Positions 1-14,581 of a DNA stretch of 34,056 nucleotides are shown here, one piece after another. A model generated the notes under the pieces. The model made no database searches, was not told the origin of the DNA, and saw only the letters and a list, made by a program, of their open reading frames with translations. The translations under genes were made by a program, and so were the position numbers. Source of the DNA: Microbotryum silenes-acaulis (Eukaryota; Basidiomycota; Microbotryomycetes; Microbotryales; Microbotryaceae); assembly GCA_003665825.1 (NCBI GenBank), contig QPFY01000045.1, positions 1 to 34,056 on the forward strand, given 5' to 3'. Positions within the stretch are counted from its first letter, which is position 1; each line of letters opens with the position of its first letter.

Positions 1-4126
<4,126 letters not shown>

Positions 4127-4214
4127 GCTGCGATGGTGCGATGGGCTGGGGCGGCTCGAGTGGCTGGGCTCGAGGGAAAATGCAAGCGCGGGCTGGTGCT
4201 CGTGGGCTTATAAC

Positions 4215-4502
4215 TATTCGATCAACTCTACTACGTCAGCGATGTAGTTATAGCCAAGAGTGATGAATATCATTTCAACATACAGTAAGGAGCCGCGCGC
4301 CCCAAGTTCCTCAGCCAGGGAGCCTCGGGGCTGAGCCAATGTGCCAGGTCGCTGCGCGCGCCTAAGTCCCAGGCTCGCTCCGCGCGCCCAAGTCCTGGGC
4401 CGATGTGCCCGGCTCGCTCCGCGCCGCCTAAGTCCTGAGCCGATGCGCCCGGCTCGCTCCGCGCGCCTAAGTCCTGACCCGAGCGGAGAGTGATTCCTCA
4501 CA
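4215..4502 (-). repeat. 5' LTR of element E (family A)
   Basis: Read on the minus strand it begins TGTGAGG (complement at 4496-4502) and ends GATCGAATA (complement from 4215), 288 bp. The G-rich U3 holds several copies of the 39-bp minisatellite starting AGGACTTAGGCGCGC. The 3' part is the single-unit form with TATGTTGAAATGATATTCATC-like sequence directly after CTTACTG. The internal side abuts a primer site that has lost one G (GTTATAAGCCC). The outer side abuts CAACA at 4503, the target duplication shared as TGTTG with 6861-6865. Confidence 0.93.
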
Positions 4503-4507
4503 CAACA
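4503..4507. repeat. Target-site duplication CAACA, left copy
   Basis: Five bases directly outside the TGTGAGG end of E's LTR. The same five bases, as TGTTG, follow the GAATA end of the LTR at 6860. In an uninterrupted family A element this site reads ATCAACACG (for example about 12029-12037 in P1), so CAACA is present once there. Confidence 0.85.
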
Positions 4508-4592
4508 CGCCCGTCGATGCGGACGACACCGACGCCAGTTCGTTCATTCCCGACGACACGCCCGCCCCCGCCGTCAAGACGAGACCCCACTA

Positions 4593-4697
4593 GTAAGGTC
4601 GGCGCACATGGACGTCTCATCCTCTCTTGATGATTCTGCCATGAGCGCCGTTGACGTGGCCCCAGGTACACTGGCGGATCCTTACTTAATTCTACAG
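4593..4697 (+). other. Conserved intron-like block, copy in element X
   Basis: GTAAGG to TTCTACAG, 105 nt here because one G is missing from the CCAGGG run; otherwise it matches the 106-nt blocks of P1-P3. Confidence 0.6.
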
Positions 4698-5256
4698 ATA
4701 CCAGCCCCTCGCCGTCCCCGTCGCTTGCCCCGCTTTCGTCGCCCGCCACATCCTCGGCCGGGGGACCGTCCCCTCGATGACTCGGACGACCCGCTTGACC
4801 TCCTCAACTCCAACACCGCGGTTCGCCTCAACCTGATGGACGTACATCAATCCGACGACGACACCCTGGTGACGCCCGCACCCGCCATGGCCCCGCTGAA
4901 CAGCCTCCGATGACGACTCCCCTGATGAATCGATTTCCTCTCTCGCCACCACCGCGCCTTCATCGCCGCAGAAGACGACAACCCCGCCCTCGAAGCCATC
5001 GAGCCCATCAAATCGATCACTAGCGACCCTCAACCTGGCGTGAAGCAATGTCCAGCGACGAGCACGACATCTGGGCTCAGGCTGCCGCCGCCGAGTTCAC
5101 CGCCATGCGCGACGACTTCAAGGTGTTCACCATCGAGCCTCGATCCTCCGTACCGCCGGGCGCCACTATCGTCACCTCCAAATTCGTCTGGAAGACCAAG
5201 CGCGATGCACGCGGTGACGTCACAGGGCGGAAGGCACGCCTTGTAGCGCAAGGTAA

Positions 5257-5850
<594 letters not shown>

Positions 5851-6613
5851 TGACGCCCGGCCTCTCGCTCACAGCAGTTCCGGGTCAGGGAACGGAGCGC
5901 ATTCGATCGTGGTACCTCCAAGCCATCGGCTCCCTCCTGTACATTCCCTTGGCACTCGACCCGACATTGCCTTCGCCGTCTCGTACTTGTCCCGGTTCGC
6001 CAACAACCCTGGCCGTCGTCATTGGATTGCCGTCAAACACGTCCTTCGCTACCTTCGTGCCACGTACCGCGATGAGCTACTCTACGCCCGCGGGTCCAGC
6101 CAAAGTTACGGGTGTGGTCGGTTATTCCGATGCGAACTGGGGTGCCTGCGTCGACACGTCCATCTCCACAATGGGCTTCGTTTTTTACTTGGCTGGCTCT
6201 GCCGTCTCTTGGTCATCGAAACGTCAGACTCGGGTGCGGATTCCACCACTGATGCCGAATACCTCGCCTTGTCGCACCTGGTAAGAAGCGATTTACCTTA
6301 CCAACTCCTCTCCGAGCTCCACGTTCGCCGATCGATGCAGTCACATCTTCACCGACAACGAGGGCCGCGGCCGCCGTCGCTCACGACCCCGTTCGCACCT
6401 CCGGCACTCGACACATACGCCTCCGCGAGCATTTTGTCCGCGACATGGTCAACCGAGGCGATATCTCCCTCTCACACGTTGGCACAGCGACATGGTTGCG
6501 GACCTATTCACCAAAGCGCTGGGGTCCCAAGATTTTTGGTATACATTGCTATGCTCTAGGCCTCCGGACGCGGCACCCACGGCTCAAGTCTACCTCGCGT
6601 TCCGTGGGGGGGG

Positions 6614-6860
6614 TGTGAGGAATCCACTCTCCGCTCGGGTCAGGACTTAGGCGCGCGGAGCGAGCCGGCACATCGGCCAGGACTTGGGCGCGCGGAGCGA
6701 GCCTGGGACTTAGGCGCGCGCAGCGAGCCTGCACATTGGCTCAGCCCCGAGGCTCCCTGGCTGAGGACTTGGGGCGCGCGGCTCCCTTACTGTATGTTGA
6801 AATGATATTCATCACTCTTGGCTATAACTACATCGCTGACGTAGTAGAGTTGATCGAATA
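6614..6860 (+). repeat. Family A LTR, probably recombinant between X 3' LTR and E 3' LTR
   Basis: TGTGAGG at 6614 to GAATA at 6860, 247 bp, preceded by a run of G (polypurine tract). It is the single-unit form like E's 5' LTR (CTTACTGTATGTTGAAATGAT). On its left is X 3' coding sequence, as expected for X's 3' LTR. On its right is TGTTG, the target duplication of E, and then X 5' coding sequence in reverse. One LTR therefore carries the inner flank of X and the outer flank of E. Confidence 0.9.
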
Positions 6861-6865
6861 TGTTG
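6861..6865. repeat. Target-site duplication TGTTG, right copy
   Basis: Reverse complement of CAACA at 4503-4507, directly outside an LTR end. It continues as ATCGGTAGG, the reverse of the family A integrase-RT linker. Confidence 0.85.
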
Positions 6866-9202
6866 ATCGGTAGGCCGGGAAAGTCGTCGTCGAGGAAGGG
6901 GCATTCGGCCAATCACAACTTGTTGGGAATGGTCGAAGAAACGGAAAGCCTTGGAGGCGAGGTCGTAACCGTGAAATCACGCGCGCCTTGGGTCGAGCTT
7001 GCTGCGAAGGTCCGGCGCGACCGTGAGCCAGGCCGCGCAGCCGAACGGGTGAGGGCGGTGGCGGTGGTGCGTTGGCCGTTCCAAACGGATTCTGGAGTCT
7101 GTTTGGCCAAAGCTGAGTGTGAGCACCTGTTTTTGCAATAAACGAAGTACGCAGCCGCTTCATCCCAAAAGGTGGCCGGCAGATGGGAGTCAGCAAGGAG
7201 GGCGAGGACGCCCTCGACAATGGAGAGATTGACACGTTCGGCACAACCGTTTTGCTGAGGTGTGTAGGGGATAGAGTATTGACGACGAATGCCCCTGGAC
7301 TTGCAGAAATCCGTGAATGCGTTCGATCGGTACTCCCCGCCGTTGTCGGTGCGAAGAATCCTTAAACGCGCGTTCGTTTCTAACTCCACTTCGGCGAGCC
7401 AAGTCTGGAAGGTCGGGAAGACGTCGCTTTTGTGATCGATCGCGTATGCCCAGAGTTTGCGAGAGTGGTCGTCAAGAAATGTGACAAGGTAGCGCTTCCC
7501 GGTCAAGGACGGAGTGGGGAACGAAAGGACATCGCTGTGCACGAGGCCAAGTCTCTCGGGGAATGCGACTCAGAGTCGGGAAAAGGAAGACGGTGGCCTT
7601 TGGAACCAAGGCAAGCATTGCAAACAAACTCCTCTACGTCTTTGTCACTGTACCCGGCCCCAAACCCGTCCAGCAAACCTGCGGCGATCATCTTCTGTAT
7701 AGAGGATGGGGCAAGATGGCCGAGGCAGCGGTGAAGGGTAAGCAGGGGCACGGTCGACTCAGAACGCGAGAGAAAGGCAAGCTGCTGACACTTGGTGTGA
7801 TCCGCGTCCAAAAGGTAGAGACCGTCGTTAACTCTGGTACCGTGAGCAATGGCCTGGCCGTCCTTGGCGATGTCAATGCCGTCGCTGGTGAAGGCGAGTC
7901 GAACGCGGTCGGTGTCGCAGAGGCGAGAGACGGAGAGGAGGTTGACGTGGAGGCCCGGCGTGTGCAGAACGCACGCAGCGTGATCGGATGTCCGGTCTTG
8001 GCAACGAACGCGACGTCCCCCATACCAATGGCCGTGATACCGCCGGCGATGCCGCCGATCTTGGTGTGCGCCGTCTGGCGATAAGCCGTGAATAGAGAGC
8101 GATCGGCGACCATGTGTGCCGTGGCGCCCGAGTCGACTACAAAGGTGTCAGTCGGGAGTTGCCGGCGAGCGAACAGGCAGGAGGCGAAATAGCCGACGTT
8201 AGGCTTTTGAGCGGCGGGGAGAGACATGTCGTCCTGGTTGTCGTCGCCGGTGTGTTTCTGTTCGCCCGGTGCTTGCAGTCGAGGGCCCAGTGACCTTTCT
8301 TGTGGCAGCGGCGGCAGGGGCCGGCGGGCGGTGTGTCGCCCGTGAGGTGCAGTCGCGCAGACGGTGGCCGGGGCGCGGCAGGCGGGACAAGGGGAGGCGG
8401 TGGCGAGCATGGCCGAGTGCGATGACGAGAGTCCCGCCGAGCGAAGCTGGATGCGAATGCGGTCCGTCAGCGTCGTGAGTTCCGGGAGGTCGCGTTGGTT
8501 GCGCTGCTCGTCCGTGAATGTGAGGCGGAAGCTGTCGAGGCAAGGTGGGACCATGGCGAGCACGTGAGTGGCGAGCACGTCGTTGAGCGAGGTTTTTGGC
8601 GTCGCGGATTTCCTGCGCGATCGACATGTATTCACGGAGCCAGGTGTCGTACGCCTCGACGGAGGCAGGCATCTTCCTGAAATCCCAAAGGCGGGCGAAC
8701 AACTCGAGGGTGCGAGTGGCGTCGTCCGGTGCGAAACGAGCCTTGAGTGCGGCGAAGATGCGTGGTGCCGACAGGTCGTCGCTGGGGATGGTGTCGAGGG
8801 TGGCTGAGACATCGGCTGAGTCGATCGAGCCAACGATGATTTCCCGCGCGGCGTCGTCACGAGCGGCAAGCTGGTCGGCCGTCCACGTTGGGGGAATGAC
8901 ACCGTCAAGAACGTAACCACGGGCTTGATTTGGAAGCGCGAGACGGAGTTGACGTAACCAGTTTGTAAACGACTTAGGGCCGTCAAGGCGAGCGTGCTTG
9001 GGGAACACGACTTTTGATGCGGTGGCGGTGTTTGCCTGCGTGGCAGTGACGGGCGGGGTGGCGGCGGCGGCGGCGGCGGCAGGGGGCTGTGAGGCCTGTA
9101 GAGCGGCAAGCTGTGCCTGTAGCGTGGCGATTTGCACGCTGATCGAAGGGTCAGGGGAGCTGATGTCCCTGGGGGCGAAGGCGGGGCGGGGGAGCTGTCC
9201 AT
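6861..9202 (-). pseudogene. Element X, 5' half: gag, protease, integrase, broken
   Basis: Reads on the minus strand from the gag ATG at 9202 to the linker site TGTTG. The correct Gag frame runs about 9137-8600 ([18 protein letters not shown] region) until an extra T near 8594 shifts it. The knuckle region is damaged by 1-nt losses near 8270-8370. Protease VVDSGAT is near 8135. Integrase HHCC and catalytic residues are readable at 7811-7050, with TDNGGEY and a C for R change in the QQNG(C)AER motif. Further losses near 7045, 6985 and 6925 break the end. It joins exactly to the 3' half at 4503 if the CAACA/TGTTG junctions are restored, so both halves belong to one element. Confidence 0.9.
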
Positions 9203-9295
9203 GCTGCGATGGTGCGATGGGCTGGGCGGCTCGAGTGGCTGGGCTCGAGGGAAAAATTGCAAGCGGCGGGGCTGGTGGCTCGTGGGCTTATAACC

Positions 9296-9332
9296 TATTC
9301 GATCAACTCTACTACGTCAGCAATGTAGTTAT
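9296..9332 (-). repeat. 5' LTR of X, inner fragment
   Basis: The 37 bp next to X's primer site (GGCTTATAACC on the plus strand) are the reverse of the family A LTR 3' end, with a diagnostic CAGCAATG where most copies have CAGCGATG. The fragment is cut at 9333 by the plus-strand LTR of P1. The missing remainder is at 24800-24947, which carries the same diagnostic base. Confidence 0.9.
9308..9332. repeat. 25-bp direct repeat flanking the P1-P2 array, left copy
   Basis: TCTACTACGTCAGCAATGTA then GTTAT; the identical 25 bp lie at 24800-24824, immediately after the last LTR of the array. It is too long for this family's 5-bp target duplication. Confidence 0.85.
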
Positions 9333-9591
9333 TGTGAGGAATCCACTCTCCGCTCGGGTCAGGACTTAGGCGCGCGGAGCGAGCCGGGCGCATCGGCCCA
9401 GGACTTAGGCGCGCGGAGCGAGCCGGGCGCATCGGCCCAGGACTTAGGCGCGCGCAGCGAGCCTGGCACATTGGCTCAGCCCCGAGGCTCGCTGGCTGAG
9501 GACTTGGGGCGCGCGGCTCCCTTACTGTTAGATTCCTATTCATCACTCTTGGCTATAACTACATCGCTGACGTAGTAGAGTTGATCGAATA
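9333..9591 (+). repeat. 5' LTR of P1 (family A, single-unit form)
   Basis: TGTGAGG to GAATA, 259 bp. U3 holds three 39-bp minisatellite units (AGGACTTAGGCGCGC...) and a partial fourth. It lacks the 70-bp duplication (54-bp unit plus spacer) seen in the 329-bp LTRs at 14159 and 24471. A TATAACT motif at about 9554 in the last 54 bp could be a core-promoter element, but this is weak. Confidence 0.93.
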
Positions 9592-9609
9592 GGTTATAAG
9601 CCCACGAGC
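9592..9609 (+). promoter_or_regulatory. P1 primer-binding site, probable initiator tRNA-Met half
   Basis: GGTTATAAGCCCACGAGC directly follows the LTR. There is no TGG, so it does not pair with a tRNA CCA end. GGTTATAAGCCCA is complementary, with one mismatch, to the anticodon-loop stretch TGGGCTCATAACC of eukaryotic initiator tRNA-Met, the type of primer (a cleaved 5' tRNA half) known for Drosophila copia. The same site is at 14488 and 17435. Confidence 0.65.
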
Positions 9610-9637
9610 TACCAGCCCCGCCGCTTGAAATTTTTCC

Positions 9638-9657
9638 CTCGAGCCCAGCCACTCGAG
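9638..9657 (+). promoter_or_regulatory. Leader palindrome pair CTCGAG-N8-CTCGAG (P1)
   Basis: Two CTCGAG palindromes at 9638-9643 and 9652-9657 can form a 6-bp stem with an 8-nt loop in the leader between primer site and gag ATG. This location and form are typical of retroelement dimerisation or packaging signals; the function is inferred. Copies are at 14534-14553 and 17481-17500. Confidence 0.35.
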
Positions 9658-9685
9658 CCGCCCCAGCCCATCGCACCATCGCAGC

Positions 9686-12600
9686 ATGGACAGCTCCCCC
9701 GCCCCGCCTTCGCCCCCCAGGGACATCAGCTCCCCTGACCCTTCGATCAGCGTGCAAATCGCCACGCTACAGGCACAGCTTGCCGCTCTACAGGCCTCAC
9801 AGCCCCCTGCCGCCGCCGCCGCCTCCCCGCCGTCACTGCCACGCAGGCAAACACCGCCACCGCATCAAAAGTCGTGTTCCCCAAGCACGCTCGCCTTGAC
9901 GGCCCTAAGTCGTTTACAAACTGGTTACGTCAACTCCGTCTCGCGCTTCCAAATCAAGCCCGTGGTTACGTTCTTGACGGTGTCATTCCCCCGACGTGGA
10001 CGGCCGACCAGCTTGCCGCCCGTGACGACGCCGCGCGTGAAATCATCGTTGGCTCGATCGACTCAGCCGACGTCTCAGCCACCCTCGACACCATCCCCAG
10101 CGACGACCTGTCGGCACCACGCATCTTCGCCGCACTCAAGGCTCGTTTCGCACCGGACGACGCCACTCGTACCCTCGAGTTGTTCGCCCGCCTTTGGGAC
10201 TTCAGGAAGATGCCTGCCTCCGTCGAGGCGTACGACACGTGGCTCCGTGAATACATGTCGATCGCGCAGGAAATCCGCGACGCCAAAACCTCGCTCAACG
10301 ACGTGCTCGCCACTCACGTGCTCGCCATGGTCCCACCCTGCCTCGACAGCTTCCGACTCACGTTCACGGACGAGCAGCGCAACCAACGCGACCTCCCGGA
10401 ACTCACGACGCTGACGGATCGCATTCGCATCCAGCTTCGCTCGGCGGGACTCTCGTCATCGCACTCGGCCATGCTCGCCACCGCTCCCCTTGTCCCGCCT
10501 GCCGCGCCCCCGGCCACCGTCTGCGCGACTGCACCTCACGGGCGACACACCCGCCCGCCGGCCCCTGCCGCCGCTGCCACAAGAAAGGTCACTGGGCCCT
10601 CGACTGCAAGCACCGGGGCGAACAGAAACACACCGGCGACGACAACCAGGACGACACGTCTCTCCCCGCCGCTCAACAGCCTAACATCGGCTATTTCGCC
10701 TCCTGCCTGTTCGCTCGCCGGCAACTCCCGACTGACGCCTTTGTAGTCGACTCGGGCGCCACGGCACACATGGTCGCCGATCGCTCTCTATTCACGGCTT
10801 ATCGCCAGACGGCGCACACCAAGATCGGCGGCATCGCCGGCGGTATCACGGCCATTGGTATGGGGGACGTAGCGTTCGTTGCCAAGACCGGACATCCGAT
10901 CACGCTGCGTGGCGTTCTGCACACGCCGGGCCTCCACGTCAACCTCCTCTCTGTTTCTCGCCTCTGCGACACCGACCGCGTTCGACTCGCCTTCACCAGC
11001 GACGGCATCGACATCGCCAAGGACGGCCAGGCCATTGCTCACGGTACCAGGGTTAACGACGGTCTCTACCTTTTGGACGCGGATCACACCAAGTGTCAGC
11101 AGCTTGCCCTTCTCTCGCGTTCTGAGTCTACCGTGCCCCTGCTTACCCTTCACCGCTGCCTCGGCCATCTTGCCCCATCCTCTATACAGAAGATGATCGC
11201 CGCAGGTTTGCTGGACGGGTTTGGGGCCGGGTACAGTGACAAAGACGTAGAGGAGTTTGTTTGCAATGCTTGCCTTGGTTCCAAAGGCCACCGTCTTCCT
11301 TTTCCCGACTCTGAGTCGCATTCCCCCGAGAGACTCGGCCTCGTGCACAGCGATGTCCTTTCGTTCCCCACTCCGTCCTTGACCGGGAAGCGCTACCTTG
11401 TCACATTTCTTGACGACCACTCTCGCAAACTCTGGGCATACGCGATCGATCACAAAAGCGACGTCTTCCCGACCTTCCAGACTTGGCTCGCCGAAGTGGA
11501 GTTAGAGACGAACGCGCGTTTAAAAACCCTTCGCACTGACAACGGCGGGGAGTACCGATCGAACGCATTCACGGAGTTCTGCAAGTCCAGGGGCATTCGT
11601 CGTCAATACTCTATCCCTACACACCTCAGCAAAACGGTCGTGCCGAACGTGTCAATCTCTCCATTGTCGAGGGCATCCTCGCCCTCCTTGCTGACTCCCA
11701 TCTGCCGGCCACCTTTTGGGATGAAGCGGCTGCGTACTTCGTTTATTGCAAAAACAGGTGCTCACACTCAGCTTTGGCCAAACAGACTCCAGAATCCGTT
11801 TGGAACGGCCGACGCACCACCACCACCGCCCTCCACCCGTTCGGCTGCGCGGCCTGGCTCACGGTCGCGCCGGACCTTCGCAGCAAGCTCGACCCCAAGG
11901 CCGCGCGCGTGATCTTCACCGGTTACGACCTCGCCTCCAAGGCTTTCCGTTTCTTCGACCATTATACCAACAAGGTTGTGATTGGCCGAAATGCCACCTT
12001 CCTCGACGACGACTTCCCCGGCCTCCCAATCAACACGCCCGTCGATGTGGACAACACCGAACGCCAGTTCGTCATTCCCGCCGACACGCCCGCCCCCGCC
12101 GTCAAGACGAGGACCCCACTAGTAAGGTCGGCGCACATGGACGTCTCATCCTCTCTTGATGATTCTGCCATGAGCGCCGTTGACGTGGCCCCAGGGTACA
12201 CTGGCGGATCCTTACTTAATTCTACAGATATCAGCCCCTCGCCGTCCCCGTCGCTTGTCCCGCTTTCGTCGCCCGCCACGTCCTCGGCCGGAGGACCGTC
12301 CCTCGATGACTCGGACGACCCGCTTGACCTCCTCAACTCCAACACCGCGGTTCGCCTCAACCTGATGGACGTACATCGATCCGACGACGACACCCTGGTG
12401 ACGCCCGCACCCGCCATTGCCCCCGCTGAACAGCCCTCCGATGACGACTCCCCTGATGAGATCGATTTCCTCTCTCGCCACCACCGCGCCTTCATCGCCA
12501 CAGACGACGACGACCCCACCCTCGACGCCATCGAGCCCGTCAAGTCGATTACTAGCGATCCTCAGACCTGGCGCGAAGCAATGTCCAGCGACGAGCACGA

Positions 12601-14401
12601 CATCTGGGCTCAGGCTGCCGCCGCCGAGTTCACCGCCATGCGCGACGACTTCAAGGTGTTCACCATCGAGCCTCGATCCTCCGTACCACCGGGCGCCACT
12701 ATCGTCACCTCCAAGTTCGTCTGGAAGACCAAACGCGACGCACGCGGCGAAGTCACGGGGCACAAGGCACGTCTCGTAGCGCAAGGTAACCGACAACGCG
12801 ACGGCATCGACTTCTCGGAGACTTTCGCACCCGTCGCCCGGTTCTCCTCCATTCGCTGCCTCCTTGCCCTCGCCGCTGCCAATGGTTACCACGTTCATCA
12901 GGCCGACATCGACAAGGCTTACCTCCACGGCGAGCTCGATCACGATATCTGGATGACGACGCCACGAGGTTTCGACTTCCCAAGTGATAAGATTCTCCGC
13001 CTGCGGCGCTCAATCTACGGTCTCAAGCAGGCCGGTCGCATCTGGAATCGCCACATTGACACATCACTCAGGAGTCTCGGGTACAAGGCAACGGGCACTG
13101 ATCACTGCATTTACTCTCACATTGATGATCAGCAACGGCCCCATTATATCGCCTTGTATGTCGACGATCTCCTCATTGTCAGCCCCGCCCTCGACGAGAT
13201 CGAACGCGTCATCTCCGGCCTCGAACAACGATACGGCGTCAAACGACTCGGCCCCGCGGAATACATCCTCGGCATCCAAATCCGCCGCCTGGACGACGGC
13301 TCCATTGCCCTATCCCAGGAACGCTACATCATGGACGTGCTCGCCCGGTTTCACTTCGACACCACGACACGCGGCGCTACGGTGCCAATGACGCCCGGCC
13401 TCTCGCTCACGGCAGTTCCGGGTCAAGGAACGGAGCGCATTCGATCGTGGTACCTACAAGCCATTGGCTCCCTCCTGTACATTTCCCTTGGCACTCGACC
13501 CGACATTGCCTTCGCCGTCTCGTACTTGTCCCGGTTCGCCAACAACCCTGGCCGCCGTCATTGGATTGCCGTCAAACACGTCCTTCGCTACCTTCGCGCC
13601 ACGTACCGCGATGAGCTACTCTACGCCCGCGGTCCAGCCAAAGTTACGGGTGTGGTTGGGTATTCCGATGCGAACTGGGGTGCCTGCGTCGACACGTCCA
13701 TCTCCACAATGGGCTTCGTCTTTTACTTGGCCGGCTCCGCCGTCTCTTGGTCATCGAAGCGTCAGACTCGGGTGGCGGATTCCACCACTGATGCCGAATA
13801 CCTCGCCTTGTCGCACGCTGGTAAGGAAGCGATTTACCTTACGCAACTCCTCTCCGAGCTCCACGTTCGCCCGATCGATGCAGCTCACATCTTCACCGAC
13901 AACGAGGCCGCGGCCGCCGTCGCTCACGACCCCGTTCGCACCTCCGGCACTCGACACATACGCCTCCGCGAGCATTTTGTCCGCGACATGGTCAACCGAG
14001 GCGATATCTCCCTCTCACACGTTGGCACAGCGGACATGGTTGCGGACCTATTCACCAAAGCGCTGGGTCCCAAGATTTTTGGTATACATTGCTATGCTCT
14101 AGGCCTCCGGACGCGGCACCCACGGCTCAAGTCTACCTCGCGTTCGCGTGGGGGGGGGTGTGAGGAATCCACTCTCCGCTCGGGTCAGGACTTAGGCGCG
14201 CGGAGCGAGCCGGGCGCATCGGCCCAGGACTTAGGCGCGCGGAGCGAGCCGGGCGCATCGGCCCAGGACTTAGGCGCGCGCAGCGAGCCTGGCACATTGG
14301 CTCAGCCCCGAGGCTCGCTGGCTGAGGACTTGGGGCGCGCGGCTCCCTTACTGTTAGATTCCTATTCATCACTCTTGGCTATAACTACATCGCTGACGTA
14401 G
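9686..14401 (+). pseudogene. P1 gag-pol, near-intact with three single-C losses
   Basis: Family A polyprotein whose ATG (9686) sits in a strong context (A at -3, G at +4). Compared with P2 and P3 it lacks one C at about 9829, 10483 and 11615, each in a C run, which breaks the frame in Gag, between Gag and protease, and in integrase. From about 11620 to the end the frame is open: integrase end, acidic linker, RT with YVDDLL (13159-13176) and RNase H with YSDANWG and DAEYLAL. No stop occurs before the LTR: translation would pass through the G run and continue in the LTR to a TAG at 14399-14401. The losses may be sequencing error. Confidence 0.92.
12122..12227 (+). other. 106-nt conserved intron-like block, copy in P1
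   Basis: Begins GTAAGG directly after a CTA codon and ends TTAATTCTACAG. It is open in the polyprotein frame but 106 nt long (3n+1), so removal would shift the frame. See finding. Confidence 0.6.
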
Positions 14402-14487
14402 TAGAGTTGATCGAATAGGTATGTTGAAATGAGATTCATCACTCTTGGCTATAACTACATCGCTGACGTAGTAGAGTTGATCGAATA
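14159..14487 (+). repeat. Shared LTR: 3' of P1 and 5' of P2 (compound form)
   Basis: TGTGAGG at 14159 to GAATA at 14487, 329 bp, preceded by a nine-G polypurine tract and followed by the P2 primer site at 14488. The last 54 bp (14434-14487) repeat 14364-14417, separated by GGTATGTTGAAATGAG. A single LTR between two internal regions marks a recombination dimer, not two independent insertions. Confidence 0.92.
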
Positions 14488-14505
14488 GGTTATAAGCCCA
14501 CGAGC
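14488..14505 (+). promoter_or_regulatory. P2 primer-binding site
   Basis: GGTTATAAGCCCACGAGC immediately after the LTR, identical to the P1 site at 9592. Confidence 0.65.
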
Positions 14506-14581
14506 TACCAGCCCCGCCGCTTGAAATTTTTCCCTCGAGCCCAGCCACTCGAGCCGCCCCAGCCCATCGCACCATCGCAGC

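Noticed and set aside
9357..9510. Possible CRISPR-like array from 39-bp repeats in the LTR
   Set aside because: Units are adjacent without unique spacers and lie inside U3 of a eukaryotic LTR; it is a minisatellite.
9592..9609. A tRNA gene or fragment
   Set aside because: Only a short complement to a tRNA loop, placed exactly after an LTR; no cloverleaf could be drawn.
12212..12943. Long antisense open frames opposite gag-pol, repeated in each copy (for example here, 15686-16351 and 20058-20789)
   Set aside because: They mirror sense codons ending in C or G, have no recognisable domain, and recur only because the sense gene recurs.
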